Below, piece after piece: positions 35,593 to 48,100 of a stretch of 64,000 nt of DNA. The stretch is from Telopea speciosissima (taxonomy: Eukaryota > Streptophyta > Magnoliopsida > Proteales > Proteaceae), in contig NC_057926.1 of assembly GCF_018873765.1 (NCBI RefSeq), positions 1,140,577-1,204,576 on the forward strand, given 5' to 3'. Positions within the stretch are counted from its first letter, which is position 1; every line of letters starts with the position of its first letter. The notes beneath the pieces were generated by a model. That model searched no databases, was not told the origin of the DNA, and saw nothing but the letters and a program-made list of their open reading frames with translations. Position numbers and translations under genes: made by a program.

Positions 35593-36008
35593 TAATGGGG
35601 GACAGAATAGGAGAGGGGAAATCTGAGGAGAAATCAAAGGAGGGGGGGGGGAAGAAAAGGAGGGGTGTGCACACGCACAAACTCACTTTTTTTCAATTCA
35701 TTCTTGCATAATCCCCCAATACGTTGGTTACACATCTATTTATAAAAACCAAAAATAAAGACTCCTAATTACTTACTAAAACCAGGCTAACTAAAATAGA
35801 AACCCAATAAAACTCAAATTGGAAATTTCCCTACGTGTCTAATAAGTACCTTAAAATAAAAGATTACATAGTACTTTCCCAAATAAAATAAACTTCCTAA
35901 AATCCTACTAGATCCAAACACTCAAATTGGACCCGATTCAACTGAGCTTGGGTCAGTCCAATGTAGTACACCAGTTGGGTCGGCCCTGTCCAAGATTGTC
36001 CTGCATCA
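35593..36008 (-). repeat. 5' LTR of the TRIM-like element
   Basis: In minus sense this is the upstream LTR, directly followed by the tRNA primer-binding site. It is 12 bp longer than its partner, mainly from a purine insertion near 35650-35660. Confidence 0.85.
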
Positions 36009-36330
36009 ATTCCCAAGACCATCACCATAGAAAAAATTATTCTAGTGGACCAGAAATGGTACTTTTTTTCTGCAACCAGAGTACAATGCAATTTGTTGTT
36101 TGAGACACCTTAAATTAAAGTGTGAACAAAGTGCATACCATGTAGACCGTGAACCGGAACAGCGTGTCCACACTGGACACAAGACATGGTGGCGACGTCC
36201 GGACATGCGGAAATAATAAACAAATAAACCCTAATAGTTAATGGGTTTCAAACATACCTCCACCACTATGACTGCATGTTCTAGCCATTCTAGAAGTTTG
36301 TCGTCCTAAAGATTGGAGGCATAAGTTAGT

Positions 36331-37640
36331 TTAATTAATTTTTTCTACTACATGATTCAATATTTCAGCAGTGACAAATGTTTCAGAGTTAGATCTTTTA
36401 AACTCAGATTTGTAAGGAACTGCTTGAGCTCCTTTAACATACAAGGCTAATTCAGGAGGGTGAATAGCTTGGATATGTTTTCCTTCTCTGGTTAAAGAGG
36501 TTTGAAATGGACTTTCAGTCACATTCACTTGCTTCTGTTTAACAGAAACCTCTGGGTGTCTTTTAAAATACCGGTTTATCCATGTAAAGAACCTAGCATT
36601 GATTTTATGCTTATTCATAAACGCACTATCTTTTATGCAAATCTCTCCATACTGATTCATCATATGTTTCAAAGAACCACTTCCTATTTTTCTCATTTTC
36701 TGCTGAAAGAAAATACTTTTTAAAACTAGTTTTATCAATCTTAAAACTTTTCTCTTCCTGAAGAACATTACAATAAAAACTCGACATCAGAAAATGTAAG
36801 ACCTAAGGATTCATTGTCATCCTGATTAGGACAACTGCTAGATGGTGTGTCTACTCTATAGTAAGTCTGCTGAACTTGATGTTCAGATTGTCTCACTCCA
36901 TGTAAAACTACTCTTTCATGTTCCTTTTCATACTCTGTTTGGGGAGCTGATGAGCATGAAGCTTTAGAAGATGTGGATAAATTAATCCTAGTTTTCCTTA
37001 ATAAAGAAAAGAAAACTGTACTTCTATGTCCCCATTGACATGTTCTACAATCTTGTCTAAAATTTTATTTTCTAAAAGTTTACAACTCTAGTAGGGCTTT
37101 ACTGCTATCTGAATTAAGTCCAATATGAAGATAATTATAATTTTTGCTTAAATGGTCTACTAATCATCCTTGGAGACAGTAATTGAAACTGGTATTGAGT
37201 TTCCATTACCAAAATTGTTTTCTCCATAGTATTAATAGAATAATCACTTATAAAATTGAAAGTTCATTTCCTATACACACTGCTAACAGGTACTTTGGGA
37301 ATTTTCCAATTTTTTATATGCTTTTCTAATAACTATCTCATCTGAATTACTAACATGCATAAGAAGTCCATTATCTTGGTGACGAGTCAGAGAATTCCAT
37401 AAATTAGTCATGTCAGAATTTCTATCCAATATATGTCTCAACTTCTCTGGTAACCGTCAACAGGTATCAGTCCTCTATTTAACTGCCCAAACTCAATTTA
37501 CCCACGGGCTTTAAGAGGTCACTGTGACTTGAATGTTACCCAGAGTGATTGATAGTTTCTGAACAAGACTATTTGGTACAACTCTTGGCTCTGATGTTAC
37601 CAAGGATCTCAAAATATTGCTATAATCTATAGAAATTGTT
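36331..37640 (-). pseudogene. Degenerate retroelement, possibly endogenous pararetrovirus-like
   Basis: On the minus strand, broken frames give fragments such as PRVVPNSLVQKLS near 37590, NGLLMHVSNSDEIVIRKAY near 37370, and an open 145-codon piece (36331-36768) with INARFFTWINRYFKRHPE and KHIQAIHPPE. The tone of these phrases resembles the movement-protein and linker regions seen in endogenous plant pararetroviruses (Caulimoviridae), but I cannot confirm this without a search. Many stops and frame changes are present and no RT is seen, so it is a relic with no coding integrity. It lies within the inferred GPRP gene 2 intron. Confidence 0.35.
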
Positions 37641-38331
37641 ATTAAGTTATTAACTATCTGTCATCACAAATGATGACAGACACATAGGTAATAATCTTTC
37701 TCTCATCTTCTAATGCCCTTGTAAATTTCAGTAACAATAGATGGATAGATAGATAGATACTAGCCAATTATGACAATTTCCCTAAAAGCAACAGAGAACC
37801 TAAGTCCTTTGTCAGAAGGGAAAAACAATTAAAACAATCTCTCGAAATTTTGGATTGCGCCACGGTCGGTTATTGCCTATTGCAAACTTCTATCTACCTG
37901 ATTGATTATTCCCCCAACCACCCCTCTCCCCCCTACTACAAAATGGAAATAAGTGATTATTGTTGGCACTTGGGGGGTTGTGATATGAACGGACTCGAAT
38001 GAGTGACGACATTGTCAATCGATACCTAAACGTTATAATTCGAAATCGAAATAACACGAAGAACAAGCACAATACAAAAAAAGCAAGAGAGTTAATTTAG
38101 AACTTAATCTCCCCCTTCCCCTCCATAGAATTTTGGATCTGGAAGAGCCAATTGATCTTTTTGTGAGAAGAGAAGTACCATATACGACCTACCAATTCAT
38201 AAGAAAAAAGAAACTAAACAAACAAATACGACTGAAGCTACGGAAATTTCAATGGGACAAAGAACGAACGATACAAAGGAAGGATAACCTAATAATAATA
38301 ATAAGAAAGAAAGAAAATAATATCAACTCAC

Positions 38332-38400
38332 CTGTTCGTTTAAACGAGAAGCCGGGCTTGATTGATGCAAACTGAAAAACAGAAAGAGAGAGAGAGAGAC
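38332..38400 (-). other. Inferred 5'UTR first exon of GPRP gene 2
   Basis: The segment contains a CT-rich leader and ends at an ACAG|GTGAGT donor (38332). A TATA-like TATTTATTAC lies upstream on the minus strand (plus 38417-38426). The transcription start is a guess from that spacing. Confidence 0.5.
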
Positions 38401-38531
38401 GTTTACGTAGAATTGTAATAAATAGATAATCGGTGCGGTGGGTTCTCTTTCTTGCTTGAGACGCACGCACACTGCACAAGCCACTAGTTTTCCGCGTCGT
38501 TCTCGCGTTTCAGACGCATTGCTGACTTTTC

Positions 38532-38539
38532 AACGCGTT
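38532..38539. promoter_or_regulatory. AACGCGTT upstream of GPRP gene 2
   Basis: The same 8-bp palindrome as in the gene 1 promoter (20344-20351), about 105 bp upstream of the TATA-like sequence, with further CGCG tetramers at about 38490-38507. A CAMTA-type CGCG-box is possible. Confidence 0.4.
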
Positions 38540-38725
38540 ATTTATTTCTTTCTTTGTTTACCTTTTAAATTTGAAATCAGAACGGCACGCGGCTGCACTA
38601 GACACGCAGCCCCTGCACCTTGACACAGGGCATTCGAAATAACAGCTGCACTCCTAATCATTTTTGGGATTCCAAGGGGGTGTGGCTTTTTTTTTTCATA
38701 AAGTCCAAAGGGGGGTGGCCGTGTG

Positions 38726-38902
38726 GGAAAATTATCACCTCCAATTTGCTGATCGGCCCAGTTCCCAGTTCCTCTAATAGGGGGATGGTGGACCCCACCC
38801 GGGCAGGGTGTTTGGGCATGGGTAGAGAGGTCATTTCAGCCCCCCTTTGTTAGAGAAACTGGGGAACTGGGCCGGTCAGCAAACTGGAGGTGATAAAGAT
38901 CC
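38726..38902. mobile_element. Mutator-type MITE, 177 bp
   Basis: The tips GGAAAATTATCACCTCC and, inverted, GGATCTTTATCACCTCC head arms of about 40 bp (AGTTTGCTGA.CGGCCCAGTTCCC). The 9-bp target duplication GGCCGTGTG is perfect at 38717-38725 and 38903-38911, which is the Mutator hallmark. The centre holds a GTGGACCCCACC palindrome. It has no ORF. Confidence 0.9.
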
Positions 38903-38935
38903 GGCCGTGTGGGGATCATTTAGCGTGACCTATGT

Positions 38936-41900
38936 GGATTCTTATCACCTCCAGTTTCCATCCCCCAGTTATTTCCCCAGTTCCAATCTCAAAAGATGAC
39001 ACGTGTCGTGTGAAAATCCAACCGTCTATTTTGAATTTTGGAAGTTAACCTTGGTTAATCCTAACCAAGGCCAAACCGAGAATGAGGTTATGGTGTTTCC
39101 CGCCCTTAACTCGCGTTATTCATCCTCTCTCACTGATCCCCTCTCACGAATCCTCACGGTGATCGGCGTCGGCGACAAAGGAGATAGGGTCTGTTCTCAC
39201 GGCATCGGCGACGGCAACTGTTAGGGTTATCTTCTCCGTACCGCTCTCACAGATCATGCGATGGTGAGAGAAGGACTCCCTGTTCTACCCAAAACAAAAA
39301 AAGTGTTTCCCGCCTCTGTCTCGGGTTACTCATGATCCCCTCTCATGAATCTCCACGGTGACCGGCGTCAGGTGATGAAGGAGACAGGGTCTGTTCATGG
39401 CGACGGCTGCAAAGGAAGCTATTTCTACCCAATCCTGCTCTGTGAGACCCTGCGAAAGTGAAATCAGAGATGCCCACTGAACGACGACAACAAATGAAGT
39501 GAAGAGAGACTTCTGATGCCTCTCTCACACCTCTGTGATTCTGTTCTAATCGATTGCGAATGAAACACCGTCGTGGCCCTGTTCTAACGGTTTTCTCCAA
39601 TAGGTGAGGTTCGTTTTGTTTTTCTTCCATCATCGAATGCTTCTGTTCATTAAAAATACCATCTCCTCTGGCCCTGTAGAAAAAATGGTTGAGTTTTCTT
39701 GTAGAGCGTGTGGGTTTTACATCTCATGGTTTGATAAGGTATCATTTTCTTCAACGAAACATCTTCAACTTTTCTTTTTTGCTATTACTATTACACAAAC
39801 CGAACTCTGGGAGGAGAAACCCAGATTCGTGTCTTGAATAATGTTGTTAATCTTCTCAACCAACTTGAGCCTACAGGAGAAGAAACCCTGCCACTAGTTA
39901 TGTGTTTGATGTTGGTCTTGGGGTCAGAAATTCTGATTTGATATAATTCCACAGGGTAAACCTAAGATTCCTGAAGGCTAGTGAATGTCACCATGTAACA
40001 ACACATGGATGAGTCCATGTGAGAAGAGATCAAGCTCTCAACACACATGCCACTCTTGAAATTTAAGCCTTCATTAACCTTGATCATGACCGTTAGAAGG
40101 CTGTATTTTCCCAACTTTGGTTTGGTACATATTGTTATTGTTATAATTCCCAATAGAACTATAATTTGTAAGCAATTTTGTTATTATGCTTTGTCCTTTC
40201 ATTTTATGAGTTTTATTGGAACAAATTCATGGGTTTTCAGTTTGAGATTTTACTTATACTATTGGCCAAATATGATGAGTACATTTTTACTGCAATGAGA
40301 ACGAATTCTTGGGCTTTCTTCTTCTTAGTGTTTTTCTTTTGAGTTTCTGTTCACTTTCTTTCTTTTTTCCTCTTGTTTTATAACCTTATACATATCTGCT
40401 CAAATTTGAAGCTCCTAACATTCAATGTATTTTGGCAACTTGCAGGTTCAGAATTTGGAGCTCCTATTTGATGCTTCTGATTTCTATCCAAAAGACAAAG
40501 ATTTCACTACCCAAAAAAATCAATTAAAAAATAACAACTATATCATACAAAGGTTCCAAAGTTCCTTTCATAGCCTTATTGTAATGTAGAAAACTACAGT
40601 TGCATCATACAATGGCTAAATTGGAAGAGGCGTTCTAAGCCTCGCACATATAAAACAGTAAGTCCTCGGGGCCCTTGCAGCACTAAAAATGACCGCCACC
40701 CCCTCTCCCCCATTTGGCTCTCGACCATTTGTAAGCCTTTCAAATAGAAAACAGTAAGTCCTCATTGCCAAGCCTTACTGCATGAACACCATATTCAGGT
40801 TCGTTGGCTTTGGCCCATCTTCAAAGTTGCCTTTTTGAAGAAATCCTGTGAAAGAAGAATCAAGAGGATTCAGCATTGAGAAGCAAGAAAAACAGACATA
40901 AAAATAAAGGATTTTAATTAGTTTCAAAAGATCAGAACTTTAATGAACTCAAAGATTAATAGAGAAACTGAAAAAGGGAGTGATGATAACTGAGCGCTGA
41001 GAAAAGGAAGGTTGTGGGGAAGACTAAAGTGAAGACTGAAGAGTTGGGAAGAAATTAAAAGCGATGGATAGATGGATGGAGTCTTGAAGTGGGCTATCTT
41101 TAATTCAAAAGATGCATCACTACTGAAGCAATCAAGTAGTTTGTTGTAAGAGTTGAGGGACTTAGAGTTGAAAAAACCATCCACTCCTCCCCCTTTAGCC
41201 TTTGCTATTTGCTACAGAGAATTCATTCACAGAGCAAATTATAAAGCAATTAAGACATAGTACTCAATCTTAAGCAATGGATGATGAGAGCTGGATTGCT
41301 GATCCAAAGGAGGAATGACATTGTAGGACAGTAAATTAAAAACCTTTAAACAAAGGCAAGGACAGACACCCACTTATGAGAGGCAATGACCCATTAAAAT
41401 TGCAGTGGCAATTAGCAAGAATCCCAGTATGATGATTGAAAATTTGAGATGGACCACAAACAATAAACTCATCTGACTTTTTTCGTATACTTTGGGGGTA
41501 GGTTGAGGAGAAAGAGAGGTGTTGATTCTTGAAATGTGTTGTGGGGTCTCTCTGCATTTGATGATCAGATCAGTTGATGAGCTAAGTTGGTTTTAATTTT
41601 TAATTTTTTTCATCTGATGCTCATTAATCTGTAGTTAAGGTATATCAGATCTAGCCAGATTCAGGTGGTCGGTCATAAGGACACAAATGGATAACTAAAA
41701 CTACTCACTACACAGTACTCAGTACTGCCCCTGCTCACTATTGAAGGATGATGATATTATGTACATGGGACTATTTTGGAGAAGCTATAGCTATTAGCTT
41801 AGCCCAAATACATCTCAAACTCACAATATAGAGAAGATGATTGAAGATGACAACGGTGGTGGTGAAGGTGGGAACTATGGAACGTGGTGGTGGAACCGTG

Positions 41901-42785
41901 GGAAGACCATTAAAGGTCATTGGGTTGGGGATCGAGGACTACTACTCTATATGAATTATGTAGTTTGGAACTTTTGTTTGGATTCAATCAACCAGAACTT
42001 TATATGAACAGATGGTTTCAAAAGTTCAATACTTCCACTCAAAGAATCTTTTGCAGTTTTTTATCAAAGGACCAAGGACTACCACTATCCTTCAATATTA
42101 GGCATAGTTCAAACACAATATACAGATGGAGTACCTTCCTGTGGTTTCTCCTTTGTCGCCGTCGCCTAAGGATGCAGAGCATGAACCGACGGTATTTCCT
42201 TCCGCTGTCGGCTGAAACAGAGACAGATGTGTAACGGGGATCTCAGAAGAGAAGTCTCTCTTCCTTTGTCGCCGTCCTAAGGATTCAGAGCAGGGGAAAC
42301 GAGAAGATTTTTATCCCCAGTCCCTTTTCTCACCATCGCATGGTCTGTGAGAACAGACCCTGTCTCCTTTGTCACCGACGCCGATCACCGTGAGGATTCG
42401 TGAGAGGGGATCAGTGAGAGAGGATGAGTAACGGTAGAACAGGGAATCCCTTCTCTCACCATCGCATGGTCTGTGAGAGCGGTAGGGAGAAGATAACCTA
42501 ACAATTGCCGTCGCCGACGCCGTGGGAACAGACCCTGTCTCCTTTGTCGCCGATGCCGGTCACCATGAGGATTCGTGAGAGGGGATCAGTGAGAGAGAAT
42601 GAGTAACGTGAGTCAGGGGCGGGAAACGCCATAACCTCATTCTCGGTTTAGCCTTGGTTAGGGTTAACCAAGGTTAACTTCCAAAATTCAAAATGGACGG
42701 TTGGATTTCCACATGACACGTGTCATCTTTTGAGCATGGAACTGGGGAAATAACTGGGGGATGGAAACTCAGGTGATAAGAATCC
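38936..42785. mobile_element. Mutator-like element with long terminal inverted repeats (3850 bp)
   Basis: The tips are GGATTCTTATCACCT and its inverse. The 9-bp target duplication GACCTATGT is perfect at 38927-38935 and 42786-42794. Inverted arms run for at least 300 bp (38936-39290 against 42430-42785), containing ACACGTGTC, AACCTTGGTTA and repeated CTCTCACGAATCCTCACGGTG blocks; the right arm also has an internal duplication. No MuDR-type transposase is found on either strand. The middle (39.6-42.1 kb) has only short ORFs, with possible exon-like pieces such as the frame at 39685-39740 ending in a GTATC donor, so it may be a Pack-MULE with captured host sequence. Confidence 0.9.
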
Positions 42786-42804
42786 GACCTATGTCATGAC
42801 CAAG

Positions 42805-43568
42805 GTTCGTAATCCTGGTATCGGACTTAGGATCGGTCAAGATTGATATCGATCCGATATCGATGCAGATCGGTCACAATCATTCTAAATTCGTCAAAAA
42901 TGACCAAAATCAAGGTTTTATGGGATCGGTTATTGTATCAATAAAACAAATATTAAAAAATTTTAAAAATTGAAAAAATAAAAAAAGAAGTAGAAAAAAC
43001 GATAATCACTTCTCTAATCGTAATCGTATTTTTTTGATTGAGCTTATCTTTTCCCCCTTCTTCAATCTCACCCTCTACGCCATTATCTAAAAACTCTGAG
43101 TTTTGTGGGATGGAATCAATGTTAGAGAATTTGAGGCTATATCCTTAACAACCTTAAGCAAATTTAAATGCCATTTTAGGGAATGAAATCTTCCCATAAT
43201 AGATTCCTAGTCCAAAAGAGTAAGATCCCCCCTTTTCACTCCCGGATTTGAGGCTAAATCATTAAACACCTTAAGCAAATCAATGTTTAAATAGAATAAA
43301 ATATTTCCTTAATCAATTCCCTAGTCAAAAAGGGTAAGATTCCCCTTTTTTCCACAGATTTGAAACCCTAAATCTATGAATCACAGCTTAAAAGATTCGG
43401 GATCAAGAATAAATTTGGGTTTTAGAACCTAAAAAACTGGCACGAGTTGGACGATCCAAAAAACGATTCAGTTAAACCTTGTTGGATCGGTCTAATCTCG
43501 GGATTGACCTCAACCGATACCGATCTGATCCAGCCGATATCAGCCGATCCGATCCGAGATTACAAATC
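42805..43568. mobile_element. Probable inverted-repeat element, 764 bp
   Basis: Left GTTCGTAATCCTGGTATCGG and right CCGATCCGAGATTACAAATC pair as imperfect terminal inverted repeats. The flanks ATGACCAAG (42796-42804) and ATGGTCAAG (43569-43577) agree at seven of nine bases, as an aged 9-bp target duplication. Both ends are rich in CCGATATCGG-like words. Mutator-type origin is an inference. It begins 10 bases after the target duplication of the large MULE. Confidence 0.6.
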
Positions 43569-43577
43569 ATGGTCAAG

Positions 43578-45191
43578 ACGCGAGGGGTGGACTGCACAAC
43601 TGGGGGAGTTCTCTTTCCCTAATTTCTATTTCTATTGTCTTAGTGTCTCTTTCCCATGTGCTTCTGGTTGTTTGATTAGGTTGAAACCACTTACCTTTAC
43701 AACTGGTTGGGGGTGAAAACGGATATGGATCCTTTATTGTATGGGTTGAGCGGTCATTGTACTGTGCTTAACTCATAAGCTGATGCAAATCTATTGGTTG
43801 ATAGACGACAGCCCTAAAATTTTTTAATTTTAGGTTGAAACCACTTGCACATTCCCATGTCAGACTCAGTGCACAGATTTGGGATGAACCAACCAACCTA
43901 TAAAATGATTCCACACCAACCAGTAGATTAAGATTAAATGTAACTAGCATCAGTAATCACAATAATAAGCTGATGTATGTATCAGAGCTCTCATCCATCA
44001 AGTAAGAGAAACCAATCAATTGAGTCAAGAAACAAACTGTCATTGAAAGTAGTACTAGTAGTAGTAGGTAAAGCAAATGGTTTTTTCAAATGCCTACAAG
44101 GCACAAACTGTCCAGAAAACCTGGCTTATTCCTCCCTATAAAGATCTTCGTACATAAACCATTTGTATATTTCATCAGCCAAGCATCCAAGCAAACATTT
44201 CTGAATCAGTAACGTCGTATACTCTATAGTCTCTGCAGCTAAATAGGCTTACCTCGTCGGACACTCAAGACTCCAGTAAGTATGTAAATGCAGTACTTAC
44301 TTTCCTAAGTTGGCAAGGGATTCTATAGTCGAGATGATAAATGTTGGCTGCAAACCTACTTGTACCTTTGAGTTGGTGATTCTACTACAGAAATGCTTTA
44401 CTCTGACAGGGCGAAACACACAACTCACTTCATGGGTATCCACTGAAGTTGGAAGATTAGGACACTTTTGTCTACCAGAATATAAACATAAGTAAATAAA
44501 AGTCTGCCTCTTGATGAAGAATCATAATAGGGATGTAAAACCAAAATCATTCGAGAAATATAGAAAGGCCCGCACGCTGGTAGTGGGTGCTTTTGCAACC
44601 TTGATCCCCCCCTTCGGTACTTTGTTTTCCGAAGGCTCCTAATGGGTGTTTTTATGGTTTGTATAGTCCACCTCAATTACCATGCTCAGAGGGATTTTAA
44701 AACACAGATTGGAGATTGGAATCGGCCGTTTCTGATTAGCTCCCAATTCTTTGCATACCGAACCTGACCGAATTAGGCAGAGTGACCGATTACCAGCCGG
44801 TTCAGGGTTTATTCATATCAGAATAGATAGTCATACCAATTTTCCGAGTTTATAAACCTTGAATGCTCATATTGGCAACAAGAGTTAGATGGCCCAAAAG
44901 TGACTAACATTTCTCTCCCCCTTTTGGCCACCCCTCACACACAAAATGAATGGAGAATGAAAGAGATACGAACTTCATTAGATACCAGAAGCAGGGATAA
45001 TTGATAGGCAGCAAAAAGGAAGCAACAGCCGAAGGTTAAAAATTGAACTATTTTAGGACCTGAAATGAGGATTTTAAGGCACCATCAACCACCAAATTAC
45101 TTCTCTTCAGAAGAGCACACCATGGAAAGAGAAAGTTTACAACTTAATTTATGCCATCTTTCAATGAAAATTTTGTGAGAACAGCAAACAG
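43578..45191. other. Intergenic and 3' region of the methyltransferase gene
   Basis: No gene is recognised. The last 100-200 bases before 45191 are likely the minus-strand 3'UTR of the tRNA methyltransferase gene. Confidence 0.45.
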
Positions 45192-48100
45192 CTAAATCCG
45201 CCTCTGGTACATCCTTCTGTAAACTTTTGCTCCTTCAAATTCTGCATGGATCTCTCTTTCAGTCCGTACCCCCATTGGGTTGATTAAAAGCCACCCCTCA
45301 TTGTCACATAACACACTAGGGTCAATGTCAGTAATATGTTCAAGCACATCAAAATGGGAATCGAACTGATTCCTCATATCAAGCGCCACTTCAAGCACAT
45401 CTGACTGCAGAAAAACCTATTCAACCACAGCAGACATAATAAAAGGTAGATCTCATAATTTTGAACAGAGCTAGAAAGTACAGAGATTATTTACTGTTGG
45501 AATGCAAAATCATAAAAGTAGGATTTCAATTTCCTCCCACAAGTGGGTTTCTTTATCTGGTTGAAATTGCAGCTCAGATTTACTGTTTCTGGTTGCTTGT
45601 AGAAATCTCAATGAAACAGTTTAATAGCAGAAACAGGAGTGAGCAAATTATCTGTTCTCTACAGAGTTTTGCGGTATAATATCAATGAAAAAATTCGTCA
45701 GGACAACATCTCTTCTCAAAACTTTCACCAAAATCAAAATCAAAAGACACCATTCATCATCATAAACAACCATACCAAAACCCTTACCTATTACAACCAC
45801 AGAAGGAAGAAACTAGCAATTTCTTTTCTCAAAAGTTTGGCCCAAATCAAAATCAGGACATTATTCATTCATCAAAAACAACTTCAATGAAAACCCTGCC
45901 CTATTACAACCATGAAAGAAAGAAACTAACTAAAAGGACAAACTACGATTCAAAAACAGAGAATACAAATGAAGTAAAAAGTACTAATATGATTCGAAAC
46001 AAAACTTGACTAAAGATAATATATGAGGGTGGGATTGCTGCTCTGCGACACCCATACAAGACAGCTGGACGGGCACCTAGTTCTATAAATTTTTTGGACA
46101 GATAGACTTCAAGGTCCCCCTGCTCACATGTCAAGTTTCAGCTGAAACAGATTTGGCCATATGGCAGAACAAACCATAAAAAATCAAGGACTGTGAAGAA
46201 GGTGCATGACACTACCAAGGGCATGCATAGACATACATGGGAAAATATGCCATTATATGGGAGGGTAAATAATTGAAATTTGACACGTGGCCAATCCAGA
46301 CCACTCCCTAGATATCCAAACTTTGGAATTTTACACATCAGGCTTCCACATGGCACAACTAGGTACGCCCACCCATATATCCATATATGGCTGTGCCCTT
46401 CAATAAAACCTTTCACCCCTAAGGATTTTACTAATGACTAGTAATTTTTTGGATACAATGAATAATACAGTTGGGTTCATCAAAATAGTAAATTGTAATT
46501 ACTAAAAAAAGTAAAAAGTGGATTTCCTGGGAATAGTAAATTAACAAAGGGCCATTGCTTTAGAGTACACCATGCTCCTGCACCAGTGAGTCTATTTAGA
46601 GAAGCAGGCTGAAGGATCTTATTCATCTATTCAGGCCAATTGCAGTTCGAAATTCCAAAAAAGAAGAGGCTTTTGCCGCTGTCCATGGTTCAAAATCTGC
46701 GACGCATCCTAACTTCTTTAGTATTGTGGCAAAACTACTAGCAGGCCAAAAAGTTACACAAAGGCCCTTGAAGATGTCTCACATCATCAAAGAGACACCA
46801 CTGCTTCATCAATAAGCATCTTGTCCAATAATGTGTAAAGGCCAGTAGATGAATCACCAAAAACCAGGGGGTCGTTAGGAAATTCTTTTATAAAAGAGTA
46901 CTTTCTTAGACTTTGGTTCTTTGAGACCTTTCAGTCTAATTTCAGGTTTTTCTTTCCTTTTTTTTTTTTTTTGAAATTATTTGTTATTCTTCTTCCGCTT
47001 CTGGTACCCTTGAATTCTCCGCCCTCCAATATTAATCTTTCATATGGTGGAAAGCTACAACAGGAGTCCTGCAGCCAAAGTGCTGAACCCAAGTAACTCC
47101 ATAACATTTGGTTGAGTGTTCTCATAAATTCTCTTGGACGTCCAAAATAAAAGGAATCAAAAGAATATATATTAAAAAAAAAAAAAAGTGACAGCACAGC
47201 ACTAGGTTTTCTAATCTCTCAAAGCATAGATGCTATAATGCAAACGCCTACTCAGCTTGGTTCCCATCTTTTCATATCTCAGCTCATCACTAAGACTAAA
47301 CATAAATAATCGGGTCGGCTACATACATCCCATCTATTATCTGCAGAAGGGACAACTATACTTATCTGCAGAAGAGAAATCAAGGAAACTAAGACAAAAC
47401 TTTCGCATTACCTCCGTCAATGGCAAAGCCATGTTCAGTTGTGAATCCTGCATCCTTTTTTTTCCCCTTTTGGGGTCTTTCTATTTCAAATGTTAAACAA
47501 GTGAAGACTTTACCTAAAAAACATATCTAGTTTTTTTATTCACCACGTGAATTTGCAGATGCTTAATGATGGCTTCAATTGACCATGGTCCCAAATGTTC
47601 ATGGATAAGCTAATTTGTGAGGATAAAGATAGTTCCATTTATGATAACTGATGGCAGAATCTCATCAATCAATTGTAGCCATTTTATTGGAAAATGTTTC
47701 ATTACCTATTCAGAAGAGCAAAAATGAAAAAGAAAAGAGAACACAAAATACATACAAAGGTTATACCCTTTGAAAGAATTAAACGGCCAAAGTACCTACC
47801 TGTCCTCCAGGATGCAAATTCTTTAAAATAGAATCTACCAAAGGCTTCTGCACAACTCTTCTTTTATGATGCCTTTTCTTGAAATGTGGATCAGGACACT
47901 GCACGGGGATGAACCAAGACCTTATCTGAGTATGTCCACTGCTGTTCAACATAATAATTCAGAGAGTACGTAGAACAAAAGAAAATGAGAAAAATGTAAC
48001 TTACAAACTGTTATAGTGTGTGGATGGGAAGAGGGGAAAAGAGAAGGTGCCGGGGGGGGGGGGGGGGAGCAGATTAACTCTTGTGGAGAAAAGGAAGGCT

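Larger units (their letters stand above)
34170..36008 (-). mobile_element. TRIM-like non-coding LTR element, 1839 bp
   Basis: Two direct repeats (34170-34573 and 35593-36008, about 404 and 416 bp, highly similar) flank 1.02 kb. On the minus strand the LTR tips are TGATGC...CATTA. A TGGTATCAGAGC primer-binding site lies two bases past the 5' LTR (plus-strand 35579-35590), which fixes the orientation. Target duplications ATTCC at 34165-34169 and 36009-36013 are perfect. The internal region has poly-T and G-rich runs and no gag or pol. Plus-strand ORFs there (34728-35399) are chance frames. It sits in the GPRP gene 2 5'UTR intron. Confidence 0.92.
33802..38331 (-). other. 5'UTR intron of GPRP gene 2 (4.5 kb, transposon-loaded)
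   Basis: The donor is ACAG|GTGAGT at 38332/38331 and the acceptor ACATCAG at 33802, 16 bases before the ATG. The layout mirrors gene 1, whose 5'UTR intron is 1.69 kb. Extra length comes from a 1.84-kb TRIM-like element and a degenerate virus-like segment. Plain stretches at 33802-34164 and 37641-38331 hold nothing else recognised except a short (GATA)n run near 37740-37760. The intron is inferred from splice signals and gene 1, not from transcripts. Confidence 0.55.

Noticed and set aside
39343..39633. 96-codon minus ORF in the MULE arm
   Set aside because: It lies in or near the inverted-repeat arm, whose copy at the other end is not open. No family resemblance.
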